Positions 42,669 through 50,360 of a stretch of DNA of 64,000 bases are shown here, piece by piece. Origin of the DNA: Mucilaginibacter straminoryzae (GTDB taxonomy: Bacteria; Bacteroidota; Bacteroidia; Sphingobacteriales; Sphingobacteriaceae); the NCBI RefSeq assembly GCF_022953055.1, contig NZ_JALJEJ010000001.1, positions 744,001 to 808,000 of the forward strand, in the 5' to 3' direction. Below the pieces are notes generated by a model that had not been told where the DNA came from, searched no databases, and was given only the letters and a program-made list of their open reading frames with translations. The position numbers and the translations under genes are program-made. Every line of letters begins with the position of its first letter. Position 1 is the first letter of the stretch.

Positions 42669-44444
42669 TTATACCACCAGTTTTTGAGCTGCCGGGTTTT
42701 CTATCAAGTGAAGGCCATCATGTATCAATTTTTTGAATCCGGGCTCGCTGCTTGCTTTGTTCTCCAGGAAGCTTTGGATATCAGCGGCTAAATTTGCCTC
42801 GATGCCCTCGTGTTGCAGGATTTCCAATATCTCCATCGGGCAAAGCCAATCGTCGTGGTGGTTTTGCTGCAGTTGCTGCCATACATTACCGAGGTAATTA
42901 TAGCCGTTGTGTGATTGCCGGCAATCGCGCACCTGCTGGTATAGCTTGTGCAACTCGCGTGTGTGCGCATCATACTCGGGGTGATAGGTAGTAGTTTTGG
43001 GTTTGTAACCAATTTCCTCAAAAGCATCTTTATCGGCAGCGCCGCAAAATACTGAAACGATACAGTCACCTACAGCCATATCATACACGCCCCATGATGG
43101 GTCGAACAAGATTTCGCCCTCAGCACTTTTAACAGTACACTCGGTGAAAGTAATCATGATGGTTTTACCCTCGCTACCCAGTATTTGCTTCACCTTTCCG
43201 CTAACATGGATGCCGCTTTCAAAAATCAGCTCCGTTTCTTTATCTTCAATAATCCTAGCAGCTTTCAGTTCTTCCGGAGTGCAGTCTTCCAATGCTTTCT
43301 CGTGGCTTTTCAATCGGCCAACCGGCGAACTGAAACCATCTTTGTGGTATTCTTTTCCGTGTCCCTTCAGCTGTTTGCCGTTGACAGATAAAGCGGTCGG
43401 CCCGGTTGTTTTCAGGAACGTTACCTGTTGGTCTTGAACTTGATAATTCGTGAAAGTGCCACTCACATGTAATCCAGAACTATAAACTGCGGTGCAAGTG
43501 TTCTTGCTCTCCACCGCCTTTTGCAGGCCGTAAGCACCGCCTATTCTGAAAGACATGGTATTGGCAAATTGCTCTAAAACATCAATCAGGTTCTGGAAAG
43601 TCGGCGTTACAAACAGCTGCGGCTGAGGTTTGGTAATGTCGTAGGTATAGTTAACCGCATCGATGGTGTACGGGAATTTAGCAACATCTGCCATCATGCA
43701 GGTGGCGCTTTCACCGATTGATGAAAGCAGGCCGGCGCCATAAATTTTCGGATCTTCCGGCGTGCCGATCAACCCGTATTCTACCGTCCACCAATGTAAG
43801 CGGCTTAGCAAGGCCATTTCAGAGGGTTCGCCCATGTTTTGCTGCCAGTAAAGTACCTGTTGCTCGGCTTTGGTAATTTCTTCAGGGGCGGCATCCGGCA
43901 TTTCTTTTAAAATCGATAACGCGCGGATGGCTTCATACAATTCATAATCCTGCGCAGAGTACATTGCCTTAGCACCGATAGAACCGAAGTAACTCAGGTA
44001 CTGGTGATAATCATGGTCGGCAATAATGGGGGCATGTCCTGCCGATTCATGGATGATATCCGGTGCAGGTGTGTATTCGATATGTTTTAACTGGCGGATA
44101 TCTGCCGCAATTACCAGCACACGGTAAGCCTGGTATTCCATAAAGGCGGCTGGCGGAATAAAACCGTCTACCGTAACGGCTCCCCAGCCAATTTTCGCCA
44201 GGGCATCATTCATTTCCTGCAAATCTGGTATCTTCTCTATGGTTAGCCCGGCTTTTTGCAAGCCTGGTATATAAGGATAATAGGCAACGTCTTTCAGGTA
44301 GGCATAGTTCTGGCGCATCACGTACCGCCAGATAGCATGATCTACGGGTGTATAATGTTCGTAGTGCTGCTCAATAATATATTGCTTTAAATGCCGTGGC
44401 AAAGCCGCCACCTGCGGGTTATTAAAATCACGAAAATCGCCCAT
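42669..44444 (-). CDS. phhA: Aromatic amino acid hydroxylase (phenylalanine 4-monooxygenase)
   Basis: A 591-residue protein. The N-terminal ~330 residues are the biopterin-dependent hydroxylase domain: the iron ligands are the two His in IIHESAGHAP and the Glu in WWTVEYGLIG, with LGA-type helices around. The C-terminal ~250 residues form an extension found in Bacteroidota members (VHVSGTFTNYQVQDQQV, IHVSGKVKQILGSEGK) without known function. It should convert Phe to Tyr, feeding the Hpd/HmgA pathway encoded about 7 kb away. It is monocistronic. Confidence 0.92.
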   Translation of the reverse strand: MGDFRDFNNPQVAALPRHLKQYIIEQHYEHYTPVDHAIWRYVMRQNYAYLKDVAYYPYIPGLQKAGLTIEKIPDLQEMNDALAKIGWGAVTVDGFIPPAAFMEYQAYRVLVIAADIRQLKHIEYTPAPDIIHESAGHAPIIADHDYHQYLSYFGSIGAKAMYSAQDYELYEAIRALSILKEMPDAAPEEITKAEQQVLYWQQNMGEPSEMALLSRLHWWTVEYGLIGTPEDPKIYGAGLLSSIGESATCMMADVAKFPYTIDAVNYTYDITKPQPQLFVTPTFQNLIDVLEQFANTMSFRIGGAYGLQKAVESKNTCTAVYSSGLHVSGTFTNYQVQDQQVTFLKTTGPTALSVNGKQLKGHGKEYHKDGFSSPVGRLKSHEKALEDCTPEELKAARIIEDKETELIFESGIHVSGKVKQILGSEGKTIMITFTECTVKSAEGEILFDPSWGVYDMAVGDCIVSVFCGAADKDAFEEIGYKPKTTTYHPEYDAHTRELHKLYQQVRDCRQSHNGYNYLGNVWQQLQQNHHDDWLCPMEILEILQHEGIEANLAADIQSFLENKASSEPGFKKLIHDGLHLIENPAAQKLVV

Positions 44445-44512
44445 TGCGTTTTATAATTGATGGTACAATAATAACGCAAAAAACACCTTTTTGATGTGGG
44501 TGATCGTCGGGT

Positions 44513-45478
44513 TTAATTGCCGGATTTAGCTTCCGGATCTTCGTCTGATTCTACCATAGGCTCGATAGGAGGAAGGCCTTCCTGTAGTTTAGACGGGCGC
44601 AACAGGTAATAGATACCGAACAGCGCTACGGTAAGCGATATCAGGTAAAAAGAGATACTTAGGTAAACTGCCAGGCCGACCTGCATATCAAAAACGCCGG
44701 ATAATTTGGTGAAAATAGCCTCGCGCGCACCGGCACCGCCAATAGTGGGCAACACCGCGGCAAGGGCAGAAAGCAGGAACGAAAGAAGATATGGCGCAAA
44801 TTTGCCATGAAAATCCTGCCCTAATAGCACCAACAGTATCGTTAATACCTGTAGCGATTGTACCATTACTGCTTTGGCATGTGCGGTAAAAAAGTAGCGG
44901 CCGTAATCTTTAAAAAAGAAGTGGACGATGCCGTAATAGATAGCGGTACCCACGATGAAGATGCTGCCGGGTATGGCGAAGTGAAGATCTATCTGCGGAA
45001 CGAAAATGATCAGCGCACAAACGATCAGGCCGATAGCCCATAAGCCGCTCAGGCGGTCGAACAGCAAAGCCCAGAATACCTTTTTTGCCGGTAACTTATA
45101 GCGTTTGTTTAGCAGCCATATTTTGTACCCGTCGCCACCGATACCGCCCGGGAGCAGGAAGTTGTAAAACATGCCTAACAGGTACAGGCGAAGGTTAAAA
45201 CGCCAGTCGAGTTTCAGTCCTATCGACTTCATAAAGCTGAGCAGCCGCCAGGAAGAGATGATAGTAGACAGGAAGAATACGATGAGCGCGGCAAACATCC
45301 ACCAATAATTGGCATGTACAAAGTGATATTTAACCTTGCTCAGGTCAACCTTACTGAATACGTACCACAGCAGTAAACTGGTTACTGCAATCTTCAGGAT
45401 CAGCTTTGCGGCATCCCAAAGTTTTTGTTTGGTGGTTTTTACAGGCTTGGGCGCAACAAATTCGTCGGTAGCTGTCAT
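44513..45478 (-). CDS. UPF0104/lysylphosphatidylglycerol synthase-like membrane flippase
   Basis: A 321-residue integral membrane protein with about eight hydrophobic segments. Family motifs include LRLYLLGMFYNFLLPGGIGGDGYKIWLLNKR and LPTIGGAGAREAIFTKLSG, characteristic of the LPG_synthase_TM (UPF0104) fold. The soluble aminoacyl-transferase domain of MprF is absent, so it probably moves a lipid across the membrane. A TATCTTTG -7 box lies 7 nt before the ATG, again suggesting a nearly leaderless mRNA. Confidence 0.88.
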   Translation of the reverse strand: MTATDEFVAPKPVKTTKQKLWDAAKLILKIAVTSLLLWYVFSKVDLSKVKYHFVHANYWWMFAALIVFFLSTIISSWRLLSFMKSIGLKLDWRFNLRLYLLGMFYNFLLPGGIGGDGYKIWLLNKRYKLPAKKVFWALLFDRLSGLWAIGLIVCALIIFVPQIDLHFAIPGSIFIVGTAIYYGIVHFFFKDYGRYFFTAHAKAVMVQSLQVLTILLVLLGQDFHGKFAPYLLSFLLSALAAVLPTIGGAGAREAIFTKLSGVFDMQVGLAVYLSISFYLISLTVALFGIYYLLRPSKLQEGLPPIEPMVESDEDPEAKSGN

Positions 45479-45485
45479 TTGGCGG

Positions 45486-45493
45486 CAAAGATA
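45486..45493 (-). promoter_or_regulatory. -7 box of the flippase gene
   Basis: TATCTTTG on the minus strand, exact consensus, 7 nt before the ATG at 45478. No clear -33. Confidence 0.5.
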
Positions 45494-45623
45494 GTTATTT
45501 GGGCGATTGATTTATTAGTCCACTTTTTCATTAGCTCATGACATAACGCATCGATGGGCGTAAAATTATAATCTGATGACGGCCAACTGGGTAATCGGCT
45601 AACGAACAAATAAACTAATTGCC

Positions 45624-45631
45624 TACCTTTG
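45624..45631 (+). promoter_or_regulatory. -7 box of aguB
   Basis: TACCTTTG, an exact match, 16 nt before the ATG at 45648; no clear -33 element. Confidence 0.55.
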
Positions 45632-45647
45632 CGCAAAATTTCAAGAG

Positions 45648-46517
45648 ATGAGTAAAGTAAAAGTTGGATTGGTGCAGATGTCGTGTACGGCAGACAAGCA
45701 GCAGAATTTACAGAAAGCTATTGAACGCGTTCGCGAGGCTGCCCAAAAAGGCGCCCAGATCGTTTGCCTGCAAGAGCTTTTTACCTCCCTTTATTTTTGC
45801 GACGAGGAGAATTACGATAATTTTAAACTGGCAGAGGCTATCCCCGGCCCTTCTACAGATGAACTTTCTAAGGTAGCTGCAGAACTGAATGTGGTGATCA
45901 TCGCTTCGCTGTTTGAAAAGCGTGCACAAGGGCTTTACCATAATACAACAGCCATCCTGGATGCAGACGGATCTTACCTGGGCAAGTACCGAAAAATGCA
46001 CATACCGGACGATCCGGGTTTTTACGAGAAATTTTACTTTACCCCGGGCGACCTGGGTTACAAGGTTTTCCAGACGAAATATGCAAAGATCGGCGTACTG
46101 ATCTGCTGGGACCAGTGGTATCCTGAAGCGGCACGGATCACTGCGCTAATGGGTGCTGAAATTCTATTCTATCCGACTGCTATCGGCTGGGCTTCTACAC
46201 AGGATGTGGATACCAATACCGAGCAGTATAACGCATGGCAAACCATCCAACGTTCGCACTCGGTAGCTAACGGTGTACACGTAGTCAGCGTTAACAGGGT
46301 TGGCGAAGAAGCAGGGTTGAAGTTCTGGGGAGGATCATTCGTGTCGAATCCTTTTGGAAAGGTGATGTTCCAGGGATCGCACCATGATGAGGAAGTGACT
46401 GTAGTTGAACTGGACCTGAACAAGACGGATTACTACCGTACACACTGGCCTTTCCTGCGTGACCGCCGCGTGGAAACCTATCAGCCGATTACTAAGAGAT
46501 TGTTGGACGAGGAATAA
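45648..46517 (+). CDS. aguB: N-carbamoylputrescine amidase
   Basis: A 289-residue nitrilase-superfamily enzyme hydrolysing N-carbamoylputrescine to putrescine. The catalytic triad is visible: Glu in CLQELFTSLYFC, Lys in YRKMHIPDDPGFYEKFYF and Cys in GVLICWDQWYPEAAR. The length and the paired PDDPGFYEKFYFTPGD motif fit AguB. The partner agmatine deiminase lies downstream, with a four-helix-bundle gene inserted between them. Confidence 0.96.
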   Translation: MSKVKVGLVQMSCTADKQQNLQKAIERVREAAQKGAQIVCLQELFTSLYFCDEENYDNFKLAEAIPGPSTDELSKVAAELNVVIIASLFEKRAQGLYHNTTAILDADGSYLGKYRKMHIPDDPGFYEKFYFTPGDLGYKVFQTKYAKIGVLICWDQWYPEAARITALMGAEILFYPTAIGWASTQDVDTNTEQYNAWQTIQRSHSVANGVHVVSVNRVGEEAGLKFWGGSFVSNPFGKVMFQGSHHDEEVTVVELDLNKTDYYRTHWPFLRDRRVETYQPITKRLLDEE

Positions 46518-46525
46518 GTTTTAAC

Positions 46526-46557
46526 AGTCCGTACGTCAGTTAGTCCGTAAGACCGCT
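46526..46557. repeat. Octamer repeat upstream of the four-helix-bundle gene
   Basis: Units AGTCCGTA, CGTCAGTT, AGTCCGTA, AGACCGCT with an 8-bp period. TCCGTAAG is the reverse complement of the CTTACGGA unit found at 46955-46986, so the arrays are inverted around the gene between them. Confidence 0.8.
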
Positions 46558-46566
46558 ATTAAGAAG

Positions 46567-46920
46567 ATGAGTTTTAAATTTGAAAAGCTGATAGTGTGGC
46601 AAAAGGCAATTGACCTTTCCGCAGATGTTGATTTACTGACGAAGACGTTTCCTAGAGAAGAACTATATGTACTAACTTCTCAAATTAAAAGAGCAGCCGA
46701 TTCAATTGCGTTAAACATTGCCGAAGGATCTACCGGTCAAAGTAATCCAGAATTCAATAAGTTTTTGGGATACGCTTTAAGATCCACTATAGAAGTAGTA
46801 AGCTGCCTTTACTTGGGTAGCCGAAGGAATATAATTGATCAAGATAATTTTGATAAAATTTACAATCAGTGTAAGGAGATATTGAGCATGATTAATGCCT
46901 TGCGCTATTCATTAAAATAA
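46567..46920 (+). CDS. Four-helix-bundle protein (23S rRNA IVP/S23 family)
   Basis: A 117-residue protein with the family pattern: FEKLIVWQKAIDLSADVDLLTKTFPREELYVLTSQIKRAADSIALNIAEGSTG then FNKFLGYALRSTIEVVSCL. This family is known from intervening sequences in 23S rRNA genes of Leptospira and others and as the accessory protein Avd of diversity-generating retroelements; its own role is unclear. Here it sits between aguB and aguA, with 2 nt to aguA, flanked by inverted octamer repeats. The location suggests insertion into an older operon. Confidence 0.92.
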   Translation: MSFKFEKLIVWQKAIDLSADVDLLTKTFPREELYVLTSQIKRAADSIALNIAEGSTGQSNPEFNKFLGYALRSTIEVVSCLYLGSRRNIIDQDNFDKIYNQCKEILSMINALRYSLK

Positions 46921-46921
46921 C

Positions 46922-48019
46922 ATGCCAGTACATAAAGATATTTCTAGTTACGATCTTACGGACTTACGGACTCACGGACTTACGGACTTGCCGTCAAATA
47001 ACGGCTTCTTCTTCCCTGCAGAATGGGCGCCGCATACTGCAACATGGCTAAGCTGGCCGCATAAGGAAGAATCGTGGCCGGGTAAAATTGGTATGGTTTA
47101 CCATAACTACTGTGAGTTTATTAAGGTTGTTGCCGAGGGCGAGCTGGTGCGCATCAACGTGAAAGATGAACTGATGAAGGCTTTTGCTAAACAGCAGCTG
47201 GAATTGGTGGGTGCTGATTTAAATAAGATCGAATTCTATGAATTCCCTACAAATGACGCGTGGTGCCGCGACCATGGTCCGGCGTTTTTGATCAATCCTT
47301 CCACCCAACAAAAGGTGGTGGTAGATTGGGGATATAATGCATGGGGAGGCAAGTATCCGCCGTTTGATCTGGATGATGTGATCCCAACCCGTATTGCCAG
47401 GGAGTTTGGTCTACCCGTTTATCATCCTGGTATTGTGATGGAAGGCGGCTCTGTCGATTTTAACGGTGCCGGAACAGTACTGACGACTACCGCATGTCTG
47501 CTGAACCCCAACCGTAACCCGCACCTTAATCAGCAGCAGATAGAGGATTATTTGCGCAATTACTACGGCGTAGAACAAGTGCTATGGCTGGGTGATGGTA
47601 TTGTTGGTGACGACACCGACGGCCATATTGACGATATTACCCGTTTTGTAAATGAAGATACAGTAGTTACCGTTGTTGAGGAAAATAAAAGCGACGATAA
47701 CTATCACTTACTTCAAGAAAACCTGGAAACGCTGAAGACCATGCGTCTGTTGAACGGTAAGCAACTAAACATAGTTGAATTGCCGATGCCGGATGCGGTG
47801 GAGTATGACGGGCAACGTTTGCCGGCTTCTTACGCTAACTTTTATATAGCTAATAGTGCTGTAGTTGTTCCTACTTACCGTTGCGATAAGGATCAGAAAG
47901 CGCTGGATATTCTACAGCAATGTTTCCCGGACCGGAAGATAGTAGGTATAGATTCTACGGATATCATCTGGGGATTGGGTAGTTTCCACTGCCTGAGCCA
48001 GCAGGAACCGGCGGTGTAG
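46922..48019 (+). CDS. aguA: Agmatine deiminase
   Basis: A 365-residue enzyme making N-carbamoylputrescine from agmatine. Motifs: FFFPAEWAPHTATWLSWPH, NDAWCRDHGPAF, MEGGSVDFNGAGTVLTT, GDDTDGHIDDITRFV, and the active-site Cys in GSFHCLSQQEP near the C-terminus. The first ~21 residues (to about LTDLPSNN) are not family-like: DNA at 46955-46990 is four CTTACGGA-type octamers read in frame as LTDLRTHGLTDL. The original start was probably nearer FFFPAEW. Confidence 0.95.
   Translation: MPVHKDISSYDLTDLRTHGLTDLPSNNGFFFPAEWAPHTATWLSWPHKEESWPGKIGMVYHNYCEFIKVVAEGELVRINVKDELMKAFAKQQLELVGADLNKIEFYEFPTNDAWCRDHGPAFLINPSTQQKVVVDWGYNAWGGKYPPFDLDDVIPTRIAREFGLPVYHPGIVMEGGSVDFNGAGTVLTTTACLLNPNRNPHLNQQQIEDYLRNYYGVEQVLWLGDGIVGDDTDGHIDDITRFVNEDTVVTVVEENKSDDNYHLLQENLETLKTMRLLNGKQLNIVELPMPDAVEYDGQRLPASYANFYIANSAVVVPTYRCDKDQKALDILQQCFPDRKIVGIDSTDIIWGLGSFHCLSQQEPAV
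46955..46990. repeat. Four octamers inside the aguA start
   Basis: CTTACGGA, CTTACGGA, CTCACGGA, CTTACGGA, then CTTG: 8-bp period, translated in frame at the N-terminus of agmatine deiminase. Inverted relative to the array at 46526-46557. Confidence 0.9.
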
Positions 48020-48093
48020 TGCCCCATCTCAACCATCCCCGGGGGGCTTTAAGATTAAATTAGGCTGAGTATTGTGTCTATATATCTTGCGCG

Positions 48094-48159
48094 ATGTTGG
48101 TGTTGTCACCAACATCCTGATATGACGAGATAAAGCCTTGTTGGTGGCAACACCAAAAA
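48094..48159. repeat. REP doublet 1 (left of the SRPBCC gene)
   Basis: Hairpin A has arms ATGTTGGTG and CACCAACAT around TTGT (48094-48115). Hairpin B, TTGGTG-GCAA-CACCAA within 48138-48159, is nearly the reverse complement of A. The two are about 22 nt apart, as in REPIN/BIME doublets. Confidence 0.85.
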
Positions 48160-48202
48160 TGTGTAGCAAGGTAAGAAGTTCGGCATGACATTGGCCGGTT
48201 TT

Positions 48203-48667
48203 ATGGCAGAGATTATTCTAAAAACCTTCATCAACGCACCAGTTGTTGTTTGCTTTAATCTTTCGCGAAGCATTGATTTGCACCAGGTTTCTACCGCCCA
48301 TACGCAGGAGAAGGTGATAGCAGGTGTAACCCAAGGCTTGATCGGGTTAGGTGAAACCGTTACGTGGCGGGCAAAGCATTTTGGCATTTGGCTGAACCTA
48401 ACTTCTAAAATTACAGCCTTTATTCCGCCTACTTCATTTACCGATGAAATGACAGCAGGGCCATTTGCCATGATGAAACATCAGCATATTTTTGAAGGTC
48501 AAGAAAACGGTACCTTAATGACGGATATTTTTGTTTTCCGGTCGCCTTTAGGGTTGCTTGGGAAATTGGTTGATACATTGATACTAAAACAGTATATGCG
48601 GAAATTGCTTGTAAAGAGAAATGGAGTAATTAAAATGTATGCCGAAGAAAATGTCGGGGGCATATAA
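48203..48667 (+). CDS. SRPBCC (polyketide-cyclase-like) protein
   Basis: A 154-residue protein with the SRPBCC pattern: INAPVVVCFNLSRSIDLHQ near the start, GETVTWRAKHFGIWLNLTSKITAFIPPTSFTDEM, and the C-terminal helix LLGKLVDTLILKQYMRKLLVKRN. It binds an unknown hydrophobic ligand. I start at the ATG at 48203 (MAEIILKTF). The gene stands alone between two REP doublets (48094-48159 and 48694-48755). Confidence 0.85.
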   Translation: MAEIILKTFINAPVVVCFNLSRSIDLHQVSTAHTQEKVIAGVTQGLIGLGETVTWRAKHFGIWLNLTSKITAFIPPTSFTDEMTAGPFAMMKHQHIFEGQENGTLMTDIFVFRSPLGLLGKLVDTLILKQYMRKLLVKRNGVIKMYAEENVGGI

Positions 48668-48693
48668 CAATAAAGAAGCTATAATTTACGCTC

Positions 48694-48755
48694 AATGTTG
48701 GTGTTGTCACCAACATTGTCATACACAAAATCTTGTTGGTGACAACACCAACAAG
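48694..48755. repeat. REP doublet 2 (right of the SRPBCC gene)
   Basis: Hairpin A has 10-bp arms AATGTTGGTG and CACCAACATT around TTGT (48694-48717). Hairpin B has 10-bp arms CTTGTTGGTG and CACCAACAAG around ACAA (48732-48755). B is the inverted form of A; the loops are complementary. Same orientation as doublet 1. Confidence 0.92.
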
Positions 48756-48813
48756 GTGCACCAGTAATCATGATAAAGTTATAACTTAGTAACAAGTAAC
48801 CCAATAACTACCC

Positions 48814-49233
48814 ATGCCTACGCTTGCCGAAAAACTACCTAAAAAGATATTTGCCCGTGCGCATGAGATCACCGCAGATTATTACCGGGCAGTGGATAAG
48901 CACCTGGATGATATCGTGAGCGGGGCGGAAACGGAAATGTTCGAGATCCGCGACCTGGCTGAGCAGTTGCACATTCACCCCACTCATCTCAGCAATACCA
49001 TCAGGCTGACTACCGGTAAAGCGCCTTGTTACTATTTTGAAATGCGCATTATGGACATCGCTCGTGAGCGCTTACGAAATAGCACAGAATCCGTAGCCAA
49101 TATTGCGAAAGCCCTTACTTTTGACCCCTCTAACTTTACCAAATTCTTTAAACGTTTCGAAGGTAAAACCCCTAATCAATATCGTCAGCAATTTGTGGAT
49201 CAGACCGATCTTACACAAAAAATTCTGAAGTAG
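48814..49233 (+). CDS. AraC-family transcriptional regulator (short)
   Basis: A 139-residue protein mainly consisting of the C-terminal DNA-binding domain: FEIRDLAEQLHIHPTHLSNTIRLTTGKAPCYYFEMRIMDIARERLRNSTESVANIAKALTFDPSNFTKFFKRFEGKTPNQYR. There is no large ligand-binding domain. It most likely controls the SDR gene at 49317, given two GTCACCAT repeats at its 3' end and in front of that gene. Confidence 0.9.
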   Translation: MPTLAEKLPKKIFARAHEITADYYRAVDKHLDDIVSGAETEMFEIRDLAEQLHIHPTHLSNTIRLTTGKAPCYYFEMRIMDIARERLRNSTESVANIAKALTFDPSNFTKFFKRFEGKTPNQYRQQFVDQTDLTQKILK

Positions 49234-49268
49234 TCACCATTTTATCTGAAACTGTCACCATACTTTTG
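49233..49268 (+). promoter_or_regulatory. Promoter of the SDR gene with two GTCACCAT direct repeats
   Basis: GTCACCAT at 49233-49240 and 49254-49261 are spaced by exactly 21 bp, two helical turns. The second touches the -7 box TACTTTTG (49261-49268). This is the geometry of AraC-type operators, likely used by the regulator encoded just upstream. Confidence 0.6.
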
Positions 49269-49316
49269 CGGCAAACCCGTGCAACTTTGTATTGTTCAAA
49301 CAACAACAAATTTGAT

Positions 49317-50078
49317 ATGGAAAACACAGCTAAAATAGTACTGGTAACCGGCGGCAGCCGCGGACTGGGTAAAAACGAGGCAATTGCATTGACTAAGAAA
49401 GGTAATGATGTAGTGATTACCTACAACAGCAAAAAAGACGAAGCCGAGAAAGTAGTTACAGAAATTGAAGGCCTGGGCCGTAAAGCGGCAGCCTTACAAC
49501 TAAACACTGCTGAGGCGCACACTTTCGCTAATTTTAAAGAGCAGTTAGCAAACACCCTGAAGGAAGTATGGGGCACAGAGAAATTCAACGCGCTGGTAAA
49601 TAACGCCGGTACAGATTGGGCTGCGCCTTTTACCGAAAGCACCGAAGAACAGCTGGATTCGCTTTATAATATCCACTATAAAGGTCCTTTCCTGCTTACA
49701 CAAACCTTATTGCCACTAATTGCAGATGGCGGCAGCATTGTGAACACTTCTACCGGTTTAGCACGTTTCAGTACACCAGGGTATGCTGCTTACGCTTCAA
49801 TGAAAGGCGCTATAGAAACGCTGACTAAATATATGGCTAAAGAATTAGGTGGCAGGGGGATCAACGTAAACGTGGTAGCTCCGGGTATTATTGAAACCGA
49901 TTTTACCAAGGAAGCCCGTGCGCACCAGGGCGTAGTCGAATTTATTTCTTCCCAAACCGCTTTAGGCCGTATCGGTCTGCCGGACGATATCGGTGGTGTG
50001 GTTGCCTTCCTTTGCTCTGATGACGCAAAGTGGATTACCGCTCAACGTATTGAAGTTTCCGGCGGGATGTTCTTGTAA
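49317..50078 (+). CDS. Short-chain dehydrogenase/reductase
   Basis: A 253-residue SDR. It has the cofactor motif VTGGSRGLGKNEA, NNAGTDW, catalytic Ser in VNTSTGL and the Tyr/Lys pair in YAAYASMKGAIETL, then the VAPGIIETDF and IGLPDDIGGVVAFLCSD signatures. It is of the classical type using NADP(H) or NAD(H); the substrate is unknown. The ATG at 49317 follows the -7 box at 49261-49268, so the in-frame start at 49266 is excluded. Confidence 0.93.
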   Translation: MENTAKIVLVTGGSRGLGKNEAIALTKKGNDVVITYNSKKDEAEKVVTEIEGLGRKAAALQLNTAEAHTFANFKEQLANTLKEVWGTEKFNALVNNAGTDWAAPFTESTEEQLDSLYNIHYKGPFLLTQTLLPLIADGGSIVNTSTGLARFSTPGYAAYASMKGAIETLTKYMAKELGGRGINVNVVAPGIIETDFTKEARAHQGVVEFISSQTALGRIGLPDDIGGVVAFLCSDDAKWITAQRIEVSGGMFL

Positions 50079-50083
50079 TCTTT

Positions 50084-50160
50084 AGAAGCAAGATCCAAGA
50101 GACAAGAATCAAGAACTTAACAATTCTTATGAGTAAGGAAAAATCTTGATTCTTGCTTCT
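50084..50160. repeat. Long inverted repeat after the SDR gene
   Basis: AGAAGCAAGA (50084-50093) and AGAATCAAGA (50105-50114) face their complement in TCTTGATTCTTGCTTCT (50144-50160). The arrangement could fold as a long imperfect stem and may serve as a terminator, although no T-tract follows. Confidence 0.5.
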
Positions 50161-50231
50161 AAACCTTGATTTGTCATTGCTATGAGTGTAACGACATGAC
50201 AATCTCGTAATTGCTTAGAAAATCCAAAACC

Positions 50232-50299
50232 CTTCGACAGGCTCAGGGTGACAGAAGGAATTAATTATTCTCCTGGTTGTCATGCTGAGCTTGTCGAAG
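50232..50299. repeat. GTCATGCTGA-type inverted repeat
   Basis: Arms at 50232-50253 (starting CTTCGACAGG) and 50278-50299 (ending CTTGTCGAAG) are inverted with 3 mismatches in 22 nt. One copy of a dispersed family also seen near 51115-51205, 55000-55085 and 58991-59069. Confidence 0.75.
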
Positions 50300-50360
50300 C
50301 ATTTACAACCCTCTTCTCAATCAACCAACATTTCGCCGCCATAGCTGTATTTAATACAGC

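Noticed and set aside
43144..43437. 97-codon plus-strand frame inside phhA
   Set aside because: Antisense shadow of the C-terminal extension of the hydroxylase.
48106..48471. 121-codon minus-strand frame over the SRPBCC gene
   Set aside because: Antisense to a recognisable SRPBCC protein and runs into the REP doublet.
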